Source of the DNA: Seriola aureovittata
Lineage: Eukaryota; Chordata; Actinopteri; Carangiformes; Carangidae
Direction: 5' to 3'
Length of the DNA: 64,000 nt
Assembly (NCBI RefSeq): GCF_021018895.1
Contig: NC_079387.1
Location: 9,264,583-9,328,582, forward strand
Positions 38,066 through 50,866 of this stretch are shown here, piece by piece; position 1 is the first letter of the stretch; every line of letters starts with the position of its first letter. The translations under genes were made by a program, and so were the position numbers. Below the pieces are notes generated by a model that made no database searches, was not told the DNA's origin, and saw only the letters and a program-made list of their open reading frames with translations.

Positions 38066-38399
38066 CCGACTGATGAATCTACAACAGTAAAACTAACCAA
38101 ATAAAGCAGATTCAGCATTACGTTTGATCATATGTTCTTCTAATTATGAGGCCAGACAGCTCAATACTGGAAACAGGGGGAAAATTTCTGTCCAAAGCTA
38201 CAAAAAAAAAAATAAAACAATCAGCCTACCTGCAGTAGATTCAGATCAGCGCACTCCCAGTTTAGAGACGCAGCAGGAGCACAGGAGCTGGACGATGAGC
38301 TGCTGTGGACGGGGTCATCTGCAAAAAAAATTCCCACAGAAAAAAGCAAATATCAGTTTAAGTGTACACTTTATTTGTAATATTTATTACCTGTTTATC

Positions 38400-38562
38400 C
38401 TTAGCCATCAAACAGCACTTCACTAAGCTAACCATTTAATCTCCTGCTGCCTTTAGCTTCATACTCAACATACATATTTAACGAGTGGTATCCATCTTCT
38501 CATTTATTTCTCAGCAAGAAAGCAATAAATGCATTTCCCAAAATGTCAAACTATTCCTTTAA
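38400..38562. repeat. Truncated copy of the 'TTTGACATTTTGGGAAAT' family
   Basis: It ends with 'ATTTCCCAAAATGTCAAACT' then 'ATTCCTTTAA', the inverted terminus of the family. Upstream is 'TTTAGCTTCATACTCAACAT' and 'GAGTGGTATCCATCTTCTCA', the family's internal order in reverse. The other end is missing. Confidence 0.5.
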
Positions 38563-40519
38563 TGGTTTCCCAGTAAAAGAAACTTCTACAAAAATTTAAT
38601 TATAATCACATTTCTTAGGGACCTCTAAATTACTTTAATGATGACTATAAAATACCTTTTTCTCCATTGTATAACTACTATTAAAGAGAAACTATGAGCC
38701 ATTTGACAGTGACACAAAAGGGTGCAGTGATTATTTTGCAGTTTAAGACCAATTTTCTCCATCTGCCTGAAGGACAAAGAACTCATGATTGATGTGGAGT
38801 TGAATTAATTTTAGCACAGGAAGGAAGTTCAAATTATTTCAGAATTAATGGTTAATTTTCCACCAGCAGCTATCTGGAGAAAATGTCATGGCTGCAGAGA
38901 GGGAGGGAAGAATTTAAGCAAATGCACACACACAGTTACATTTAAAGTCACACACACACACTTGTTTTTACAGGCAGTCTTGTCTGTCGACAACAAACAC
39001 TTAGCCAGCCCTCCCCTGATTATAATCAATGTGTGAGGGTGCTTTGGGGTACAAGTGTCACTGCCCTGTCCCCTCCAGGTAATCAGGTAGTCACCAGCCT
39101 TGACCCCCACCCAGGGACTCCGCACTTCATGGCGTCCTGCGTGCCGTCACACTCGCCGTGTGGGAGGAACGCATTGATTTGAAAGGGCCGACGTGTGTGT
39201 TTTGTATCGTAATCACGGAAACACATCAATCCCGTATTTCAAGCCAATCCTTGAACTTTTCATCTCGCTTTATTGGAGACATTCTTCAAATTACACTTTC
39301 TACTTTTCATTCTTCTCATTCTCTTGTTGGCATTTGATTAGTCTGACTGACTGTGAGCATTTCAAGAAGTCATTATCCCCACAGCTTCAGCTCAGTAGAC
39401 TTCATGTCTGGAGGTCTAACATCAGCGTGGATTTTACAGAATTAAATACAAAGACTTCAGGTCTGACAGCAATGAAGAACCACTGAACTTATCAAAGAGG
39501 CAGCTGACTTTAAACCAGGAAATGAGAAACAAGAAAGTTTTGTGAAGGTGCGTGTGTATGTGGAGAGACAGACTGACAGATATAATGTAGATTTACTGTT
39601 TCCTTTGTGCCAGTTACAGCGCCACAGACTTAAAACAATTTAACACTAAATGATTACTGTATGAAACTGTTTTTTACAGTGTTCTGTGTATTGGGGACTG
39701 TGTATAAGATAAGACTTAATTACTAATATGCATATTACTGCAGCACAGAGACAGATAATAAGGAAATTAAACTAATAGAAATTATTTGAATGAAATAATT
39801 AAAGTAAAATTAAATATTAAGGAAAACGGAGAAGCTATAAACAACATTTTCATTGCACAACCTTAGAATATGTTATTTATTTGTGCAAAAGAATCAAATG
39901 AGTGCAGTTGTGCAATTCAGGTAGCCATGATATGGAAGTATATTTAAAGGTATCATTAATAATTACTTTACACAAAATAAAAAAGTGAACATATATAGTG
40001 GTATTTAAATATATACAGCAAGCTTCACACACTGTACAGTAACAATACAGTGCTGTTCAGTAAATAAAGTAGATATCATCACTGGTAATCACTGGTAACA
40101 CATAACCAAACATTACAGTATTAATATGTTGGATGGCTGATGGAAGATGAAAGGAAGTTACACTTGTCAAGAATTCAGAATAAATCTATTTGTAAGTGGC
40201 ACGCTGAAAATTTCATTAAATGTCACTCTGCAAAATCATCAGCAGAACAAATGAAGTGCACAGTCTCATTTGTCTCATCTGCCAGGTGATCCAACGTCCT
40301 GCGACTGACCTTTATGATGCACTTCTTGATGAGTGTCTTGATTGTGATTATGTTGTTCTAATTAATGCCAAGATTCGCTTCCCTCCAAGGGGGAGTAAGT
40401 TAATGATAACTTTGGCTTTAATTAAACAAAAGGGCAAAGGGCTTAATTATTTGTCCACAGCAGCGTTTTTAAGAGTCACTCTGTATGTATTTGAACAGTC
40501 ACAGACGTGTGTAGCAACA

Positions 40520-40920
40520 AGTCCTCCAACCTGAACAACCACGAAGGTCGGTTTATCTCCGGTCGTCTCCTGCCACGGTTACAATAATAAACACACAGAC
40601 CGTAGTTACCGATACCAGCGTACCAGACCTTCGTCGCCACGGTTACACTAATAAATGATCGTGGCTTGGTTAGGTTCGGCCACAAGTACTTCCTTGACAT
40701 CTGATGATCTTTGTTGTCGTGGTTACAATAACAACAACAACGTGGTTAGCTTTGTCAACATAAACTGCTACTTCCACATGGGAACCGGACACCGCTCTCC
40801 TGTGTGAAAGTCCCATGTTTTGTCACCTCCTGTCAAAACTACTACGACCGCAAGATGTCGCCTAGCAACAAAGGGGTCGTAACTATGGGTGGTAGTAACC
40901 TACGACGTAACTGAAGAAGA
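40520..40920. repeat. Repeat-rich block with three 'ACGGTTACAATAATAA' units
   Basis: 'CCACGGTTACAATAATAA' near 40573, 'CCACGGTTACACTAATAA' near 40637 and 'CGTGGTTACAATAACAAC' near 40719 are three diverged units about 65-80 bp apart. They are followed by 'CTCCTGTCAAAACTACTACG' and 'AGATGTCGCCTAGCAAC'. It looks like a decayed dispersed repeat joined to the SINE tail that follows. Confidence 0.45.
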
Positions 40921-40929
40921 ATGAGCCTC

Positions 40930-41070
40930 GAGTAGCAGGTCCCCGGTTCGAATCCCACTCGGCTAGACCCTTTACTGCATGTCTCTCCCCCATTCTTTCT
41001 TGTACTTCCTGTCTCCCTCCACTCTCCCTATCAAATAAAGGCATAAAAATCAAATGAATAAAAAACGAAT
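40930..41070 (+). mobile_element. tRNA-derived SINE, 5'-truncated
   Basis: It contains a perfect RNA polymerase III B box, GGTTCGAATCC, at 40945-40955 in a tRNA T-arm context ('GTCCCCGGTTCGAATCCC'). A CT-rich linker ('GCATGTCTCTCCCCCATTCT', 'CTTGTACTTCCTGTCTCCC') and the tail 'TATCAAATAAAGGCATAAAA' follow, a layout known from abundant fish SINEs. No convincing A box is seen upstream, so it is probably truncated. It is not a functional tRNA gene: no acceptor stem or anticodon arm can be built. Confidence 0.7.
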
Positions 41071-42210
41071 GCTTTTCCTGTTGTCTCCAAAGCCTCCAAT
41101 GTTAACCACAGAGACATTTTCAACAGGAAGAAAATAGAGGAGACTGATATTAAAAACAGAAGGCAACACATGCCATCAGTCACTTATAGCACATTAATAT
41201 AGGGCATACTGTTATGAATGATGAATAAAAAATACAGAAGCAAAGGGTGTAAAGAACCTGGAGGAGGAGATCTGCAAAGAGCCATATCTGCTAAATGTCT
41301 GGTGCAGCCGGGAACTTCTCACAAGCCATCTGGCAATTGTGACTTGTTACAGATTTCTGGACACAGAAAAAAAAAAAGAGATGAGTTTATGTCCTTCCTG
41401 CGTTACTCACCTCCCATAGTGTCAGTTTATTGCATAGAGCATGAGACAGAGCAGTTTGCCTCAGCGGCCTGTGCCAACACTACAAAAGAGAATATTTACA
41501 GCCTGACAGATTTCATTATAATCAGCTCGTGTAGTGTCCATGTGTCTATGTCTTCCTCGTTAACTATGCAATGAAATAGCTCTTAATACAGCATCCAGAC
41601 AGCTTCCTGCTTTAGCCTCTTCTCGCCGAGACAAAAAGGGGTTAACTTTGTCACCCGCTTCTCTTTTTGTGATTACAAAGAAAATGCAATCACTACTTCC
41701 TCCCTGAGTACTGTGATGCTCACTGCAGGCATCAAGACAACCTGACAACCATGAATTATTTTAACCACATAATGAGTTTGAAATATTACACGCTGCCATC
41801 TCCAATGCGTGGTATTGAAGAAAACCTGCAGCTAGAAAACTGAGCCACCTGTGAACCGACACTGAGAAAGGAAGAAAAAAAAAAAAACCCAGTCACCTTG
41901 AGTGTGTTGCTTAACAGCATGACGTGCTCATGCAGCAGGACTACTGATAACTGCACTACAACAAGCAGGAACAGCCATGGCTCAAGGCTAATGCATCACA
42001 TGTACCTCGGATATGTCAACAGAGAATCATCACAGGCGATTGGAGCAACTGAAATCATGAGATTAAAGATACTAATTAAAAAAATGAATTCAGATTAGCC
42101 TAGGTTGCAGGTGTTGTAACAAAGGCAAACAACAACCATAATAAGTGGAATATTATAAGCATTACCTAATTGTGAAATTTAACCACTACTCAATAATTAA
42201 TGTTGAAATT

Positions 42211-42651
42211 TTATGGAATAGTTTTGTTTGACATTTTGGGAAATACACTTATGCACAATACCACTCATACCGTGTGTATGCTATAAATGAAGCTACTGTC
42301 AACAGCTGCTTATCTTAGGTTAGCATAAAGACTGGTAACAGCTAGCATGTATGCCTTTTCTAAAGTAATAACATCCACCTATCAGCACCTCTAATTAACA
42401 GTCCAGAAAGTCCACCCGCCAAGAAATGGTCTGGCACATAACTACCCATAAAACCACAAGCTGTTGTTTTTACACTTCTGTCTTTTGTGCAGATTAAAGA
42501 AACAAGATATAATGTGTTAATTAGTGAGCTGAAGAAGTAATGGTAGGCGATTTTTGTCACCTTTGGTAGCTTTTCTAGTCTAGTCATGCAAAGCTAAGTG
42601 AACCCTAAAGCAAGAACATGTATTTCCCAAAATATCATCCATTCCTCTAAA
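42211..42651 (+). repeat. Fullest copy of the 'TTTGACATTTTGGGAAATACA' TIR repeat
   Basis: About 440 bp. The left end carries 'TGACATTTTGGGAAATACA' and the right end 'TGTATTTCCCAAAATATCA' followed by 'CATTCCTCTAAA', so the termini are inverted repeats of about 30 bp with mismatches. Internal wording includes 'GGTTAGCATAAAGACTGGTA', 'CATCCACCTATCAGCACCTC' and 'TAATGTGTTAATTAGTGAGC'. It is non-coding, so a non-autonomous DNA element; superfamily not determined. Confidence 0.6.
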
Positions 42652-43172
42652 TACTTCAGAGTTTTTAAACACTGAAATATTTCACTATGAAACCATCTAG
42701 CTGAGTTTATGGGCTGCAGATTTTGAAATTCCCAAGTTCACAAATTTGAATTTTGAAGTGTTTTCAGGGTCTGTGAGCTCACACGGGAAATTCAAGTGTC
42801 CAACATTTGCTGGCTGTGAAAATAGGTAACTGCAGGTTTAAATTTCAATGTTAAGTATTTAGCAGTGATTAAATTTTACAGTTAAGTAATCAGTTGCAGA
42901 CAAGATTCAGATTATTTTGGCCCTTATTTACTTCTATATGATTTCTACCTGTAAGAAAAACTATTTTTCCAATGCAATGACACACATGAAAAAACTCATA
43001 TTAAAGCATTAAAATTTCATGTGGTTCCACAAGATGTGGCGGCCGTTTTTTCAGCCTCAATCGAAAACACAATGGCTCCAGGAGCTTGTTCGACGGAGTA
43101 CACAAGACAGATGGGAAGTGACATGTGTAACCCAGAGGGCACAATGTAAGACTGCAGCGTCACTGGACTTCA

Positions 43173-43198
43173 GTGTGTGTGTGTGTGTGTGTGTGTGC
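43173..43198 (+). repeat. (GT)13 microsatellite
   Basis: Perfect dinucleotide run. Confidence 0.9.
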
Positions 43199-44180
43199 TA
43201 GTTTGTGTAGCACCTTTCCTCTCCATTTTCCTCAGACAAAAAGGATCATGTAAACACATTATTCTCTTTCACTCTGATGTCAGGCTACCTAACTCCTCAA
43301 AGTCTCATGTACAATAGTAACCCCAGCTGTTCTCCCTTAGGCAGCAGCAGCAGCAACAAATGCAGCCTGCCAGGAGTTTTTTTGTCACCCCTCCAACTTG
43401 CCGCTGCAGCGCGGGCTTTGATGCAGACGAGCCCGGGCATCGGATGGATGGTGTGTTGGGCGACGGAGGCCGAGGTGTCAAGTCACTGAAGCGTTTCGGG
43501 CGAGTTGGATGCCAGATTGTTCAATAAATAAACTCCGACTGGGAGAGGAAAGTGGGCAGCGAGAGGACGAGATGTGGGAGGGATGCTGGCATCGCCGAGT
43601 CATTTAGAGCGTGTGACAGCACGAGCACAGACTGGGCTCTTTAGTTGTTGGTTGGTAGTGGGCTGTTTGGTTTAAACACAAGCGCTGCATGTACACACGT
43701 ATGTTTTTTTATGTGTTTGATTATAAATAAAGAGAAAGAAGAAGAATCTTATCAGCATTTGGCTCATGTCTGTATTTTAGCCTCATACTGTAAAATCTGT
43801 GTTTGTTTCCTTAACTTGAATAGAGTGTCCTTAAGATTTCAAAATGTCCTCCATCTTGGATTTCAGACATTTGACAGGTGATGCTGTAAATCCATTGTAT
43901 GATCATGATTTTCATTTAGTTCAGCTTCTTCTGAGTTCTTAAAAATGTTGATGGTCCAGTCTCTAAAAGTCACACCAGTGATCTCACTTAATCCATTATG
44001 AGGTCAATTTAAAAGGTGCTAAAGAAGTGTTTACATCTTTACAGTGTGTACATCTTACTATGAGCAATACAACACCACTTTCAGCCAAGAGGTTATTTTA
44101 CATGAGAGATTTCAGTTTCTTTTTTCCTCTATGTGCTTGTCACTTGTCGTAAGTGGGAGGGGCATCATTTAAAAAAACGG

Positions 44181-44217
44181 TGACGTCACTAACTTCAGAG
44201 CACCAACCAGTATATAA
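44181..44217 (+). promoter_or_regulatory. CRE plus TATA-like pair
   Basis: A perfect CRE palindrome TGACGTCA (44181-44188) is followed 22 bp later by TATATAA (44211-44217), with GGGAGGGGC about 25 bp upstream. The spacing resembles a small inducible promoter reading to the right. No open reading frame follows, so it could be part of a mobile element or a non-coding transcript. Confidence 0.25.
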
Positions 44218-44257
44218 CAATATTTGCATCAGAATGTGATGAAGCACATTGGCTTAA

Positions 44258-44275
44258 TTTTTTTTTTTTTTTTTT
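44258..44275 (+). repeat. Poly(T) run, 18 T
   Basis: An uninterrupted homopolymer just right of the CRE/TATA pair. Confidence 0.85.
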
Positions 44276-46439
44276 GATTGTTGCTTATTTAGTCATGAAT
44301 ATTTAATTTTATACAGAAATACTTTAGATTCAAAGCCAAATTCTCAAGGGCTTTAAAATTAATCACTGTTAGTGGATAATGGAGCTATAATATCTAATCA
44401 AGGGGGCAGTTAATGTTTTCTTTTTAATATAATTCATTAAAAAAATGCATCACAAATATTTTTGGAAATATGCAGCAATATTTGCAGATACTTAAATTCT
44501 ATGTGGACATGGACGTAACACCCACAAAGCATTGGGGGGAAAGTGCATTCCTAGACTGAAGACACAATTAGAAATGATTTGTTGGCATGAGCAGACCTCA
44601 GAGTTCAAGAAGACTCTCCCCATCTCTCAGCTCCTGCACAAATGTTTTACAGCCTGGACAGTGAAAAAAGGCCCCTGAGATGAGGAAATGTCAGATCGGT
44701 TGATATGTGTTTGAGAGGGGAAAAAAAAAGGAAAATTGAGTGGGAGATGTGTGTGCTCTGCCGTTGGAGAAAATGGCAAAGGTACAGAGAGGAAATTGCA
44801 GTCAAACCACTTTAACAGGCAGACCTGCCACAGGAACCATTTGACTGTTTGGAAAGTGGAAGCTTGTTAATCTGCGGTAAAGCTGAACCAACTCGTTTTT
44901 GTGTCCACGTTTCCTCTGACACATCTCAGGTTGAGAATCAGGATGGGGTTAGGGTTCGGACAATTATATTTATTAGTATTTATTTGCTTGTGCCATCTCG
45001 ACAGAGTATTTGTTGTTATTGTAGATGCATTATGTAGACACATTCTGCCATCTGTAGACATCTTATTGTGAGTACAAGCACAGTTATATAAATTCTGATA
45101 TTGTTTTATTTTACAGTCATGTGTTCCATATTGCATTATTCGGAAATTATATAAACTGTTATTTTTACAACAGTTTTATATTTTTTTTTATATTTTAGAC
45201 TTTTAGTTCTTTGGTTCCCCTATTAAGCTCTAACTCATGGTATTTTGTACAACCTCTCAAATGTTGCAAGCCATACTGCCATCTAAAGACAATCTATACA
45301 TTTAAACAAAATATTTGTCTTTATTTTTTCATGCATTTGGCTCCAAAAGGAGAAAAATCCAAACGTCTATATTATCCGCAACACTCTTGTATCTAAAATG
45401 GTCCTATGGCACCACCTTGTGGCTGGAACAACGTATTGGTTAGTTCTTCCTTTCAAACACTACAAATACACTGACCTCGCAGCATACTGTACTTGTGTGT
45501 TGTTGCTAACAGTGCTCTCAGTCCAGAGAGATGGTGTGTGAATGCTCCACATAAGGAGCGGTATTTGTATTCAATCTTGCTCTTTTCTTTATGGATTTTC
45601 AAACAGTGGTTATCATTTTCCAAGCACAGCAACTTTGCCTCCAAATACATTTGTATAACCAAACCTCTATTTTGTGAGGAGCATTTTGACACGACTGCTA
45701 GTTTGTGTGCACTTTGTAGGCCAGTCATTTGTATGGCTTTATAGAGGTGTAGCTACTGTCAGTTCACACAAGAATCACAAGGACTATGATAATCTGATCA
45801 GGACTTGAACGCATGAACAACAGAGAGTGGTAGTTACTCATACTAAATATGAATGAAAAGATTTACTTAAGAGCAAAACTATATTTTGAAAAAATAAATA
45901 CCATAATATTGAATTTGAAAAGTCAAATTCACAAGAAAAAGGTATAAAAAAATGTAAAAAGAAACACACACACATACACACACTTGGTCTGGTGTGATCA
46001 GTAGCTTATCCTAGCTAATGTTAGCTAATAGCAAACTAGAGAGGTATTGCTGTATAACACTGGCTAACTTTGAGTATTAGAGCTGAGCCTTCAACTCAAC
46101 TACTCAGGTGTATTTCGGGGGGAATAATGACTTTGCTATTTTTCTACATGAAAACAGAGGGAGCAAAAAATACAACTTACAGGAAGAGCCTCTTGAAAAC
46201 GCCTGGTCACTGGCAGACAGTTTAAAGTTCGTGCTAAAACAGAAGATAGAAACACAGACAAAGATATAAATGCTTACATTTTTGTCAGTATTGACATGCT
46301 ACACATGGTTAGCTCGGGTAGTTTCTCCACAATTCAACTGCTCGGTTCATTTTACAGTAGCCATGAGTAAAAGTACAAAGATACAGTTCAGATTCAGACT
46401 TACAGCCATAATAAACCTAGCAAACATAGTAAAGACAAA

Positions 46440-46960
46440 ATGGCCGCTCTTTACCTTTAGAAGCGGTGGTGTAGTTCAACCGTTGGTCCATTTCTCGATT
46501 ATTTATATTCCTTTGGTCCGTAAGTGTCCACGGGTTGAATAAATTAAGATTTTTTTTTTTTCATAACAGTATTTAAAGTTGTGAATATTGTCATGTGAAG
46601 TCAAATGCAGACAGTGGGACAACGTCGTCGGTCGTCTTCATCTTCTTCTTTCGACATTTTTCAATTTCCGGCCGGGCGGCTTTATTTTTAGATTTCCGGG
46701 TGGGGCGGCTTTGGGTATACTTTTTTTGCCTAACTTGCTGGCTACAAATTGGAGGTATTATCATTATGTTTTGTTGAATTTTCACCGCGGGATGGTCGCA
46801 TGAAGGCAGTTGCGCACCTAATTGAAAAGTCGATGACATTTCCGGTATGCGAAGGTAGCTCTGATCCTTACAGGCTGAGGGTAATTATCGTTGGTCCCGC
46901 CCACTGTAAATCGAAATGTGATTGGTTAATTCATCTGCCACGTTCTATACAAACACATAT
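46440..46960. promoter_or_regulatory. Promoter-like CpG-denser block with ETS, YY1, GC and CCAAT motifs
   Basis: CpGs are denser here than in flanking DNA. Three ATTTCCGG motifs (ETS type, minus-strand CCGGAAAT) lie at 46664, 46692 and 46838; the first two belong to a tandem pair, 'ATTTCCGGCCGGGCGGCTTT' and 'ATTTCCGGGTGGGGCGGCTT'. An AAAATGGCCGC near 46438 fits YY1. A CCCGCCCA GC box (near 46895) and an ATTGG inverted CCAAT box (near 46921) follow. This set is typical of TATA-less housekeeping promoters. No gene body was found on either side, so a lost or non-coding transcript, or chance, remain possible. Confidence 0.3.
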
Positions 46961-48637
46961 GCGGTTATGGGGGGGGGGGGTTTGGGCCTTCTGTCCCCGG
47001 TTATGAAGTAGTCCTAACAAGTGAGCCAAAAAAAAATCTGATTAAAGAACTCTACTTTCATGGTTTTAGGACAGTAACCTTTAGGCTAAAATTAGAATTA
47101 AAAGAGAATAATAAATTATATATGGAAGAGAAAAAATAGTAAATGAAAGAAATGAAATATAACATTCAACCTCTCTCACATCTAACTTAGCTTAGCAGCG
47201 TGCCTTGCTCTGTTGAAAGGCCATGAAATCCACCCCCATTAATACAAGCTGCTTGAAAATACCCTGAATCAACACTAAGCACTGTCAATGAATACAACAA
47301 ACTAAAACAAACATTAATTTAAGAAAGCCTGCAAGCAACATGGGATCATATTTAATTATTTATTTTTGATTTATCCCAGATGTTTTGCCTTTCTGTAGAA
47401 TCAGCAAGACTCCATCAAGCTGATGATGCCCACAAGTGAGAAATTAGTGTTTGACTCTAATGATGTTTTACACTTGATGTAACACTCAAGGTGAGAAAGA
47501 TCTCCATAATGGAAGAAGGAAAATACCCCGGGTAGAGCTGACCTGATGGAAAGCTAACAGGATCAGTGGTCTGCACTCTGAAATATGATCCTATACTGCC
47601 CTCTGCTGGAGTGTATATGCCTCCACATGCATCACGTTCAATATTAAATTCTTATTTTTTTAAATAAATAATCACTTGAATAAATTGTGTAAAATATATA
47701 AATGACACAATCATTTGTTAAATAATTAAATAGATTATTAAAATTGAAATTATTGTTATGAAATAGTATTTGATCATTCGTATTTTCATAATTATATTTC
47801 TTAAGACTTTTATTTTTATATCAAAATGCCATTTCAAGTCTATTTTTATTTCATGGCATTTTTCCAAATTATTTCCTTCCACTTTTTATTGGATAATTTA
47901 TGATGATTGTCCTCTCACCTTTCAGCCAATCACATACCTGCAGAACTGATTTAATAAGCTCAACAACTGCCAGATTCAGCCTGTTAGCTGCTATTAGCAA
48001 GAGCAACATTAGTGTTCATCACATGTGATTATTTATTTCGTATTGTCTTTTTTATTTGATCTTTTTTTTTTAATATTGAACGCTTTGTGGTTCCATCATT
48101 CATGTCAAAGGCAGTGAAAAAAATACAAACACCAGTAATGTTTAACATAATTTATATTTATTTTCTTTTGAACAAAATGTTAATAAATGTATTTGTTTTA
48201 CGTCCAAAAAAGATCATGACTCGTGGGACGCATTTTATAAATAATTTCATCCAAGTCTTTTGTAGAAAAAAAAGAAAGTAAATTAGCAAACTAAAGCATC
48301 TCTAGTATGACAATATGACAACTTTATCATAATTTTTTCTCTATATTTGAACCCATTTCTCAATTCAAGCTTCATTTTTTTGTATATTTTTCTTTAGACC
48401 TCTTTATCTCATCTTTTTAACATCCAACTTAGTCCTACTCATCAACTCACACCACTGCTTTAGACAACAGAAAAATGCGGCAAAAATCTCAAAAAACAGA
48501 CAAAAACCAAGGAGGCGAACAGAAAACACTGAGATTCCAACAGAGGGGGGAGGTAGGGGAAGTCGGGGAAGGGGAGGTGGCCATTTTGGGGATCCCACAT
48601 CCTCAGGACATATTTACAACAGAAAGGACAAGGGGTT

Positions 48638-48694
48638 TGTGGTGGTGGTGGCGGTGGTGGTGAAGGTGGTGGTGGTGGTGGTGGTGGTGGTGGT
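48638..48694 (+). repeat. (GGT)n microsatellite, imperfect
   Basis: Roughly 19 GGT units with two interruptions (GCG and GAA). The G-rich strand could form quadruplexes. Confidence 0.9.
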
Positions 48695-49025
48695 TAGGGG
48701 AAAGTGGGTGGGGTAGTTTGGGGTGGGGTTCTTCTGCATAGATCCACAGGACTCAGATCGTGAACAGCTAGAGATCGAAGGGGACGGAGCACAAAGTGTG
48801 GGCCTGTTACATCCGCTGCTGTCTTCAAGGGGAAAGTAGTTCTCGTCAACACAGTTCGTCAAGGAAAAACAAACAAACGAAACAACACATCACACGAGAA
48901 AATCAAGCAAAAAACAGGGGGTCGGAAAGTAAACTGGGGGGGGGGGTTAAAGTATAAGAACTGCATCTTGAAAATCCAGAGGCGAGCGTAGACTTGACTT
49001 CCATGTGACATCCCACTCTATGTGA

Positions 49026-49056
<31 letters not shown>
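49026..49056 (+). repeat. (GT)n microsatellite, one interruption
   Basis: About 31 bp of GT with one extra T in the middle. Confidence 0.9.
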
Positions 49057-49767
49057 AAATCAATGGTCATTACGTGATGTGAGGCGAGGTAAGGTCAAGC
49101 TGTTAATGGGGAAGGGAGGAGGCACTGATACCACGTTTTCACAGCCGAGAACAATTTGGAGGTGAAGTTAAAACTCCAATCTGTCTGTAACTGATCATTA
49201 GAGGCAACCAGGATGGAGGACAAGAAAGAAGAGAAAGATTTGGCGTCCTTAGCTTTAGTTTTTGGTGCATCTCTAGTTGCTCATGGTATCAGATTTAAGT
49301 ATTGGATAGATCTATTTTTCTGTCCAATCTCTAGCTAAAGATGGGAGTTTAATCCCTTCTTAATCCCTGCGTGACCTGTCCTCATGTCAATGTGCACTTT
49401 ATTAGCAGCAGCCATGCAAAAAAAACAAAACAAAAAAACAAAAAACAAAAACAAAATCAGATGGATCAGCCCTTTAAAACTCCTCACACTCCTCGCACGC
49501 TGACACTAACACAGCCCTTTGCTAGTCTGTGAAAGATAGCGGTTGATCAGCTTGTCTAAGGGTGATTTAAGAGTCGACACATTGATTGATTGGGTGGTTC
49601 TTGGTCACTTGCTCAACTACGATACTGAGAAGTCAAGCCGACAGTAGTGAAGAGGCCACAAAGTAGGACACTAACACCGGCTGTTTGTTTGTTTTTTTTC
49701 TCCATATTGCTCCATTGCCAGTATCTGCCTCGCTGGGCTTCTACAGCAGAGAGGCACTCAAAGATCC

Positions 49768-50866
49768 GGGGCCTCATTTATCAAACCACAGCACAGGACG
49801 AGCGCTACACGTCGAATACGAAAGAGGAAAACTGGTATTTACGAAACGTTGTTTGATAACACCTTCATGCAGCGATCAGTGACGAATCTGTCGGTGGATG
49901 GAAACGCCCCCAGAATGCAGAAAAATGGTCAACCACATCCCGATGGAAGTCCTAGTAGCGTTAAAGTGGAGTTACGTGTTGTGGATTAAATAAAGAAAGA
50001 TAAAAGATATTTAAGTTCTGGTGCATCATGGGAGGGAAAGCTTCCCAACGTGTTCCTGCAGGGTCACTATCTCCCTACGGTCTGAACAAGTTCGAACAAT
50101 ATTGTGCCAAAGATCATGATACAGCATTTTCTAAATTAAAATTATAAAATTAAAATTATTTCTAAATTGCTAAACTACAATACTTAAAATTGACATTGGA
50201 AACTGGCTGCAGCATTTTCAATGTAATTCAAAGTTTAGAAATGTACTTTTAGAAAAAAGTTTCAGCTCAACAGAAAATAAACCCGTCTTAGTTCATCTAA
50301 TTAAAATAAATGGTGCTGAAACCTCACGGGTAATAACTTAATTCCTCCGGCTCTCCTATATGGAGCTACAGGTGCTCAGTAATACAGACAAAATAGAGAC
50401 ATTAAAGACACTGTGAAATGAAAAATAGTTTTTCATATCAAAATCCATCTCTTTTCTTTTCTGTAAAATGTAAAACCCACCCATCATATAAAACTGCACT
50501 TAGTAGTAGGAAGATCTTAGTGAGAGTGTGTGTGTTGGCAAAAAACTTTTATATTTCCAAAGAATGCTGTTTAGGTCTAATTTATTAATTTAACCTTTAT
50601 TACCTGCTTCTGATCTGACAGCGTGGGGGAGGCAGGTGGAGGTGTAGGGGACTGTATCGCACCGTATTCAAGGGTGTAAGGATAGAGAAGCCACACCCCC
50701 CTATGTTCTTTTTATTAAGCTAAAACTGAAGCTACAGACTCTCTACGATTAAAAGCTGAGCTGCGGTTTGTGCACGCTGGAGATTCGGTGATACCTGAAG
50801 AAGAAACCGATGAGTCAGACTGTGTGTGCAGAAAGCAGTTTACAGGCGGTTGATAAATGAGGCCCC
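49768..50866. mobile_element. 1.1-kb DNA element with perfect 17-bp terminal inverted repeats
   Basis: The left end reads GGGGCCTCATTTATCAA and the right end is its exact reverse complement (TTGATAAATGAGGCCCC, 50850-50866). The element is 1,099 bp with no transposase frame, so it is non-autonomous. The 'GGGCCTCATTTATCA' terminus is familiar to me from teleost repeats, but I cannot name the superfamily. The immediate flanks (GATCC on the left, TGGTG on the right) show no clear target duplication, so exact ends may differ by a few bases. It lies about 1 kb past the nalf1 stop. Confidence 0.75.
50711..50716 (-). promoter_or_regulatory. First canonical poly(A) hexamer after the nalf1 stop (inside the TIR element)
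   Basis: TTTATT on the + strand reads AATAAA on the minus strand, 1,156 bases past the nalf1 stop. I find no AATAAA or ATTAAA on the minus strand between 51871 and 50717. Actual use is inference; NALF1 3' UTRs can be long. Confidence 0.4.

Larger units (their letters stand above)
32349..47999. other. Intergenic region, right half: no protein gene recognised
   Basis: About 15.6 kb with only short open frames that do not resemble known proteins. It holds microsatellites, a SINE tail, several TIR-repeat copies, two promoter-like spots and long homopolymers, all listed separately. AT-rich, featureless stretches occur at about 39700-40200 and 47640-48350. Confidence 0.6.

Noticed and set aside
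40930..40975. Possible tRNA gene from the GGTTCGAATCC box
   Set aside because: Only the T-arm part is present; no acceptor stem, D arm or anticodon arm can be drawn. It is a SINE tail.
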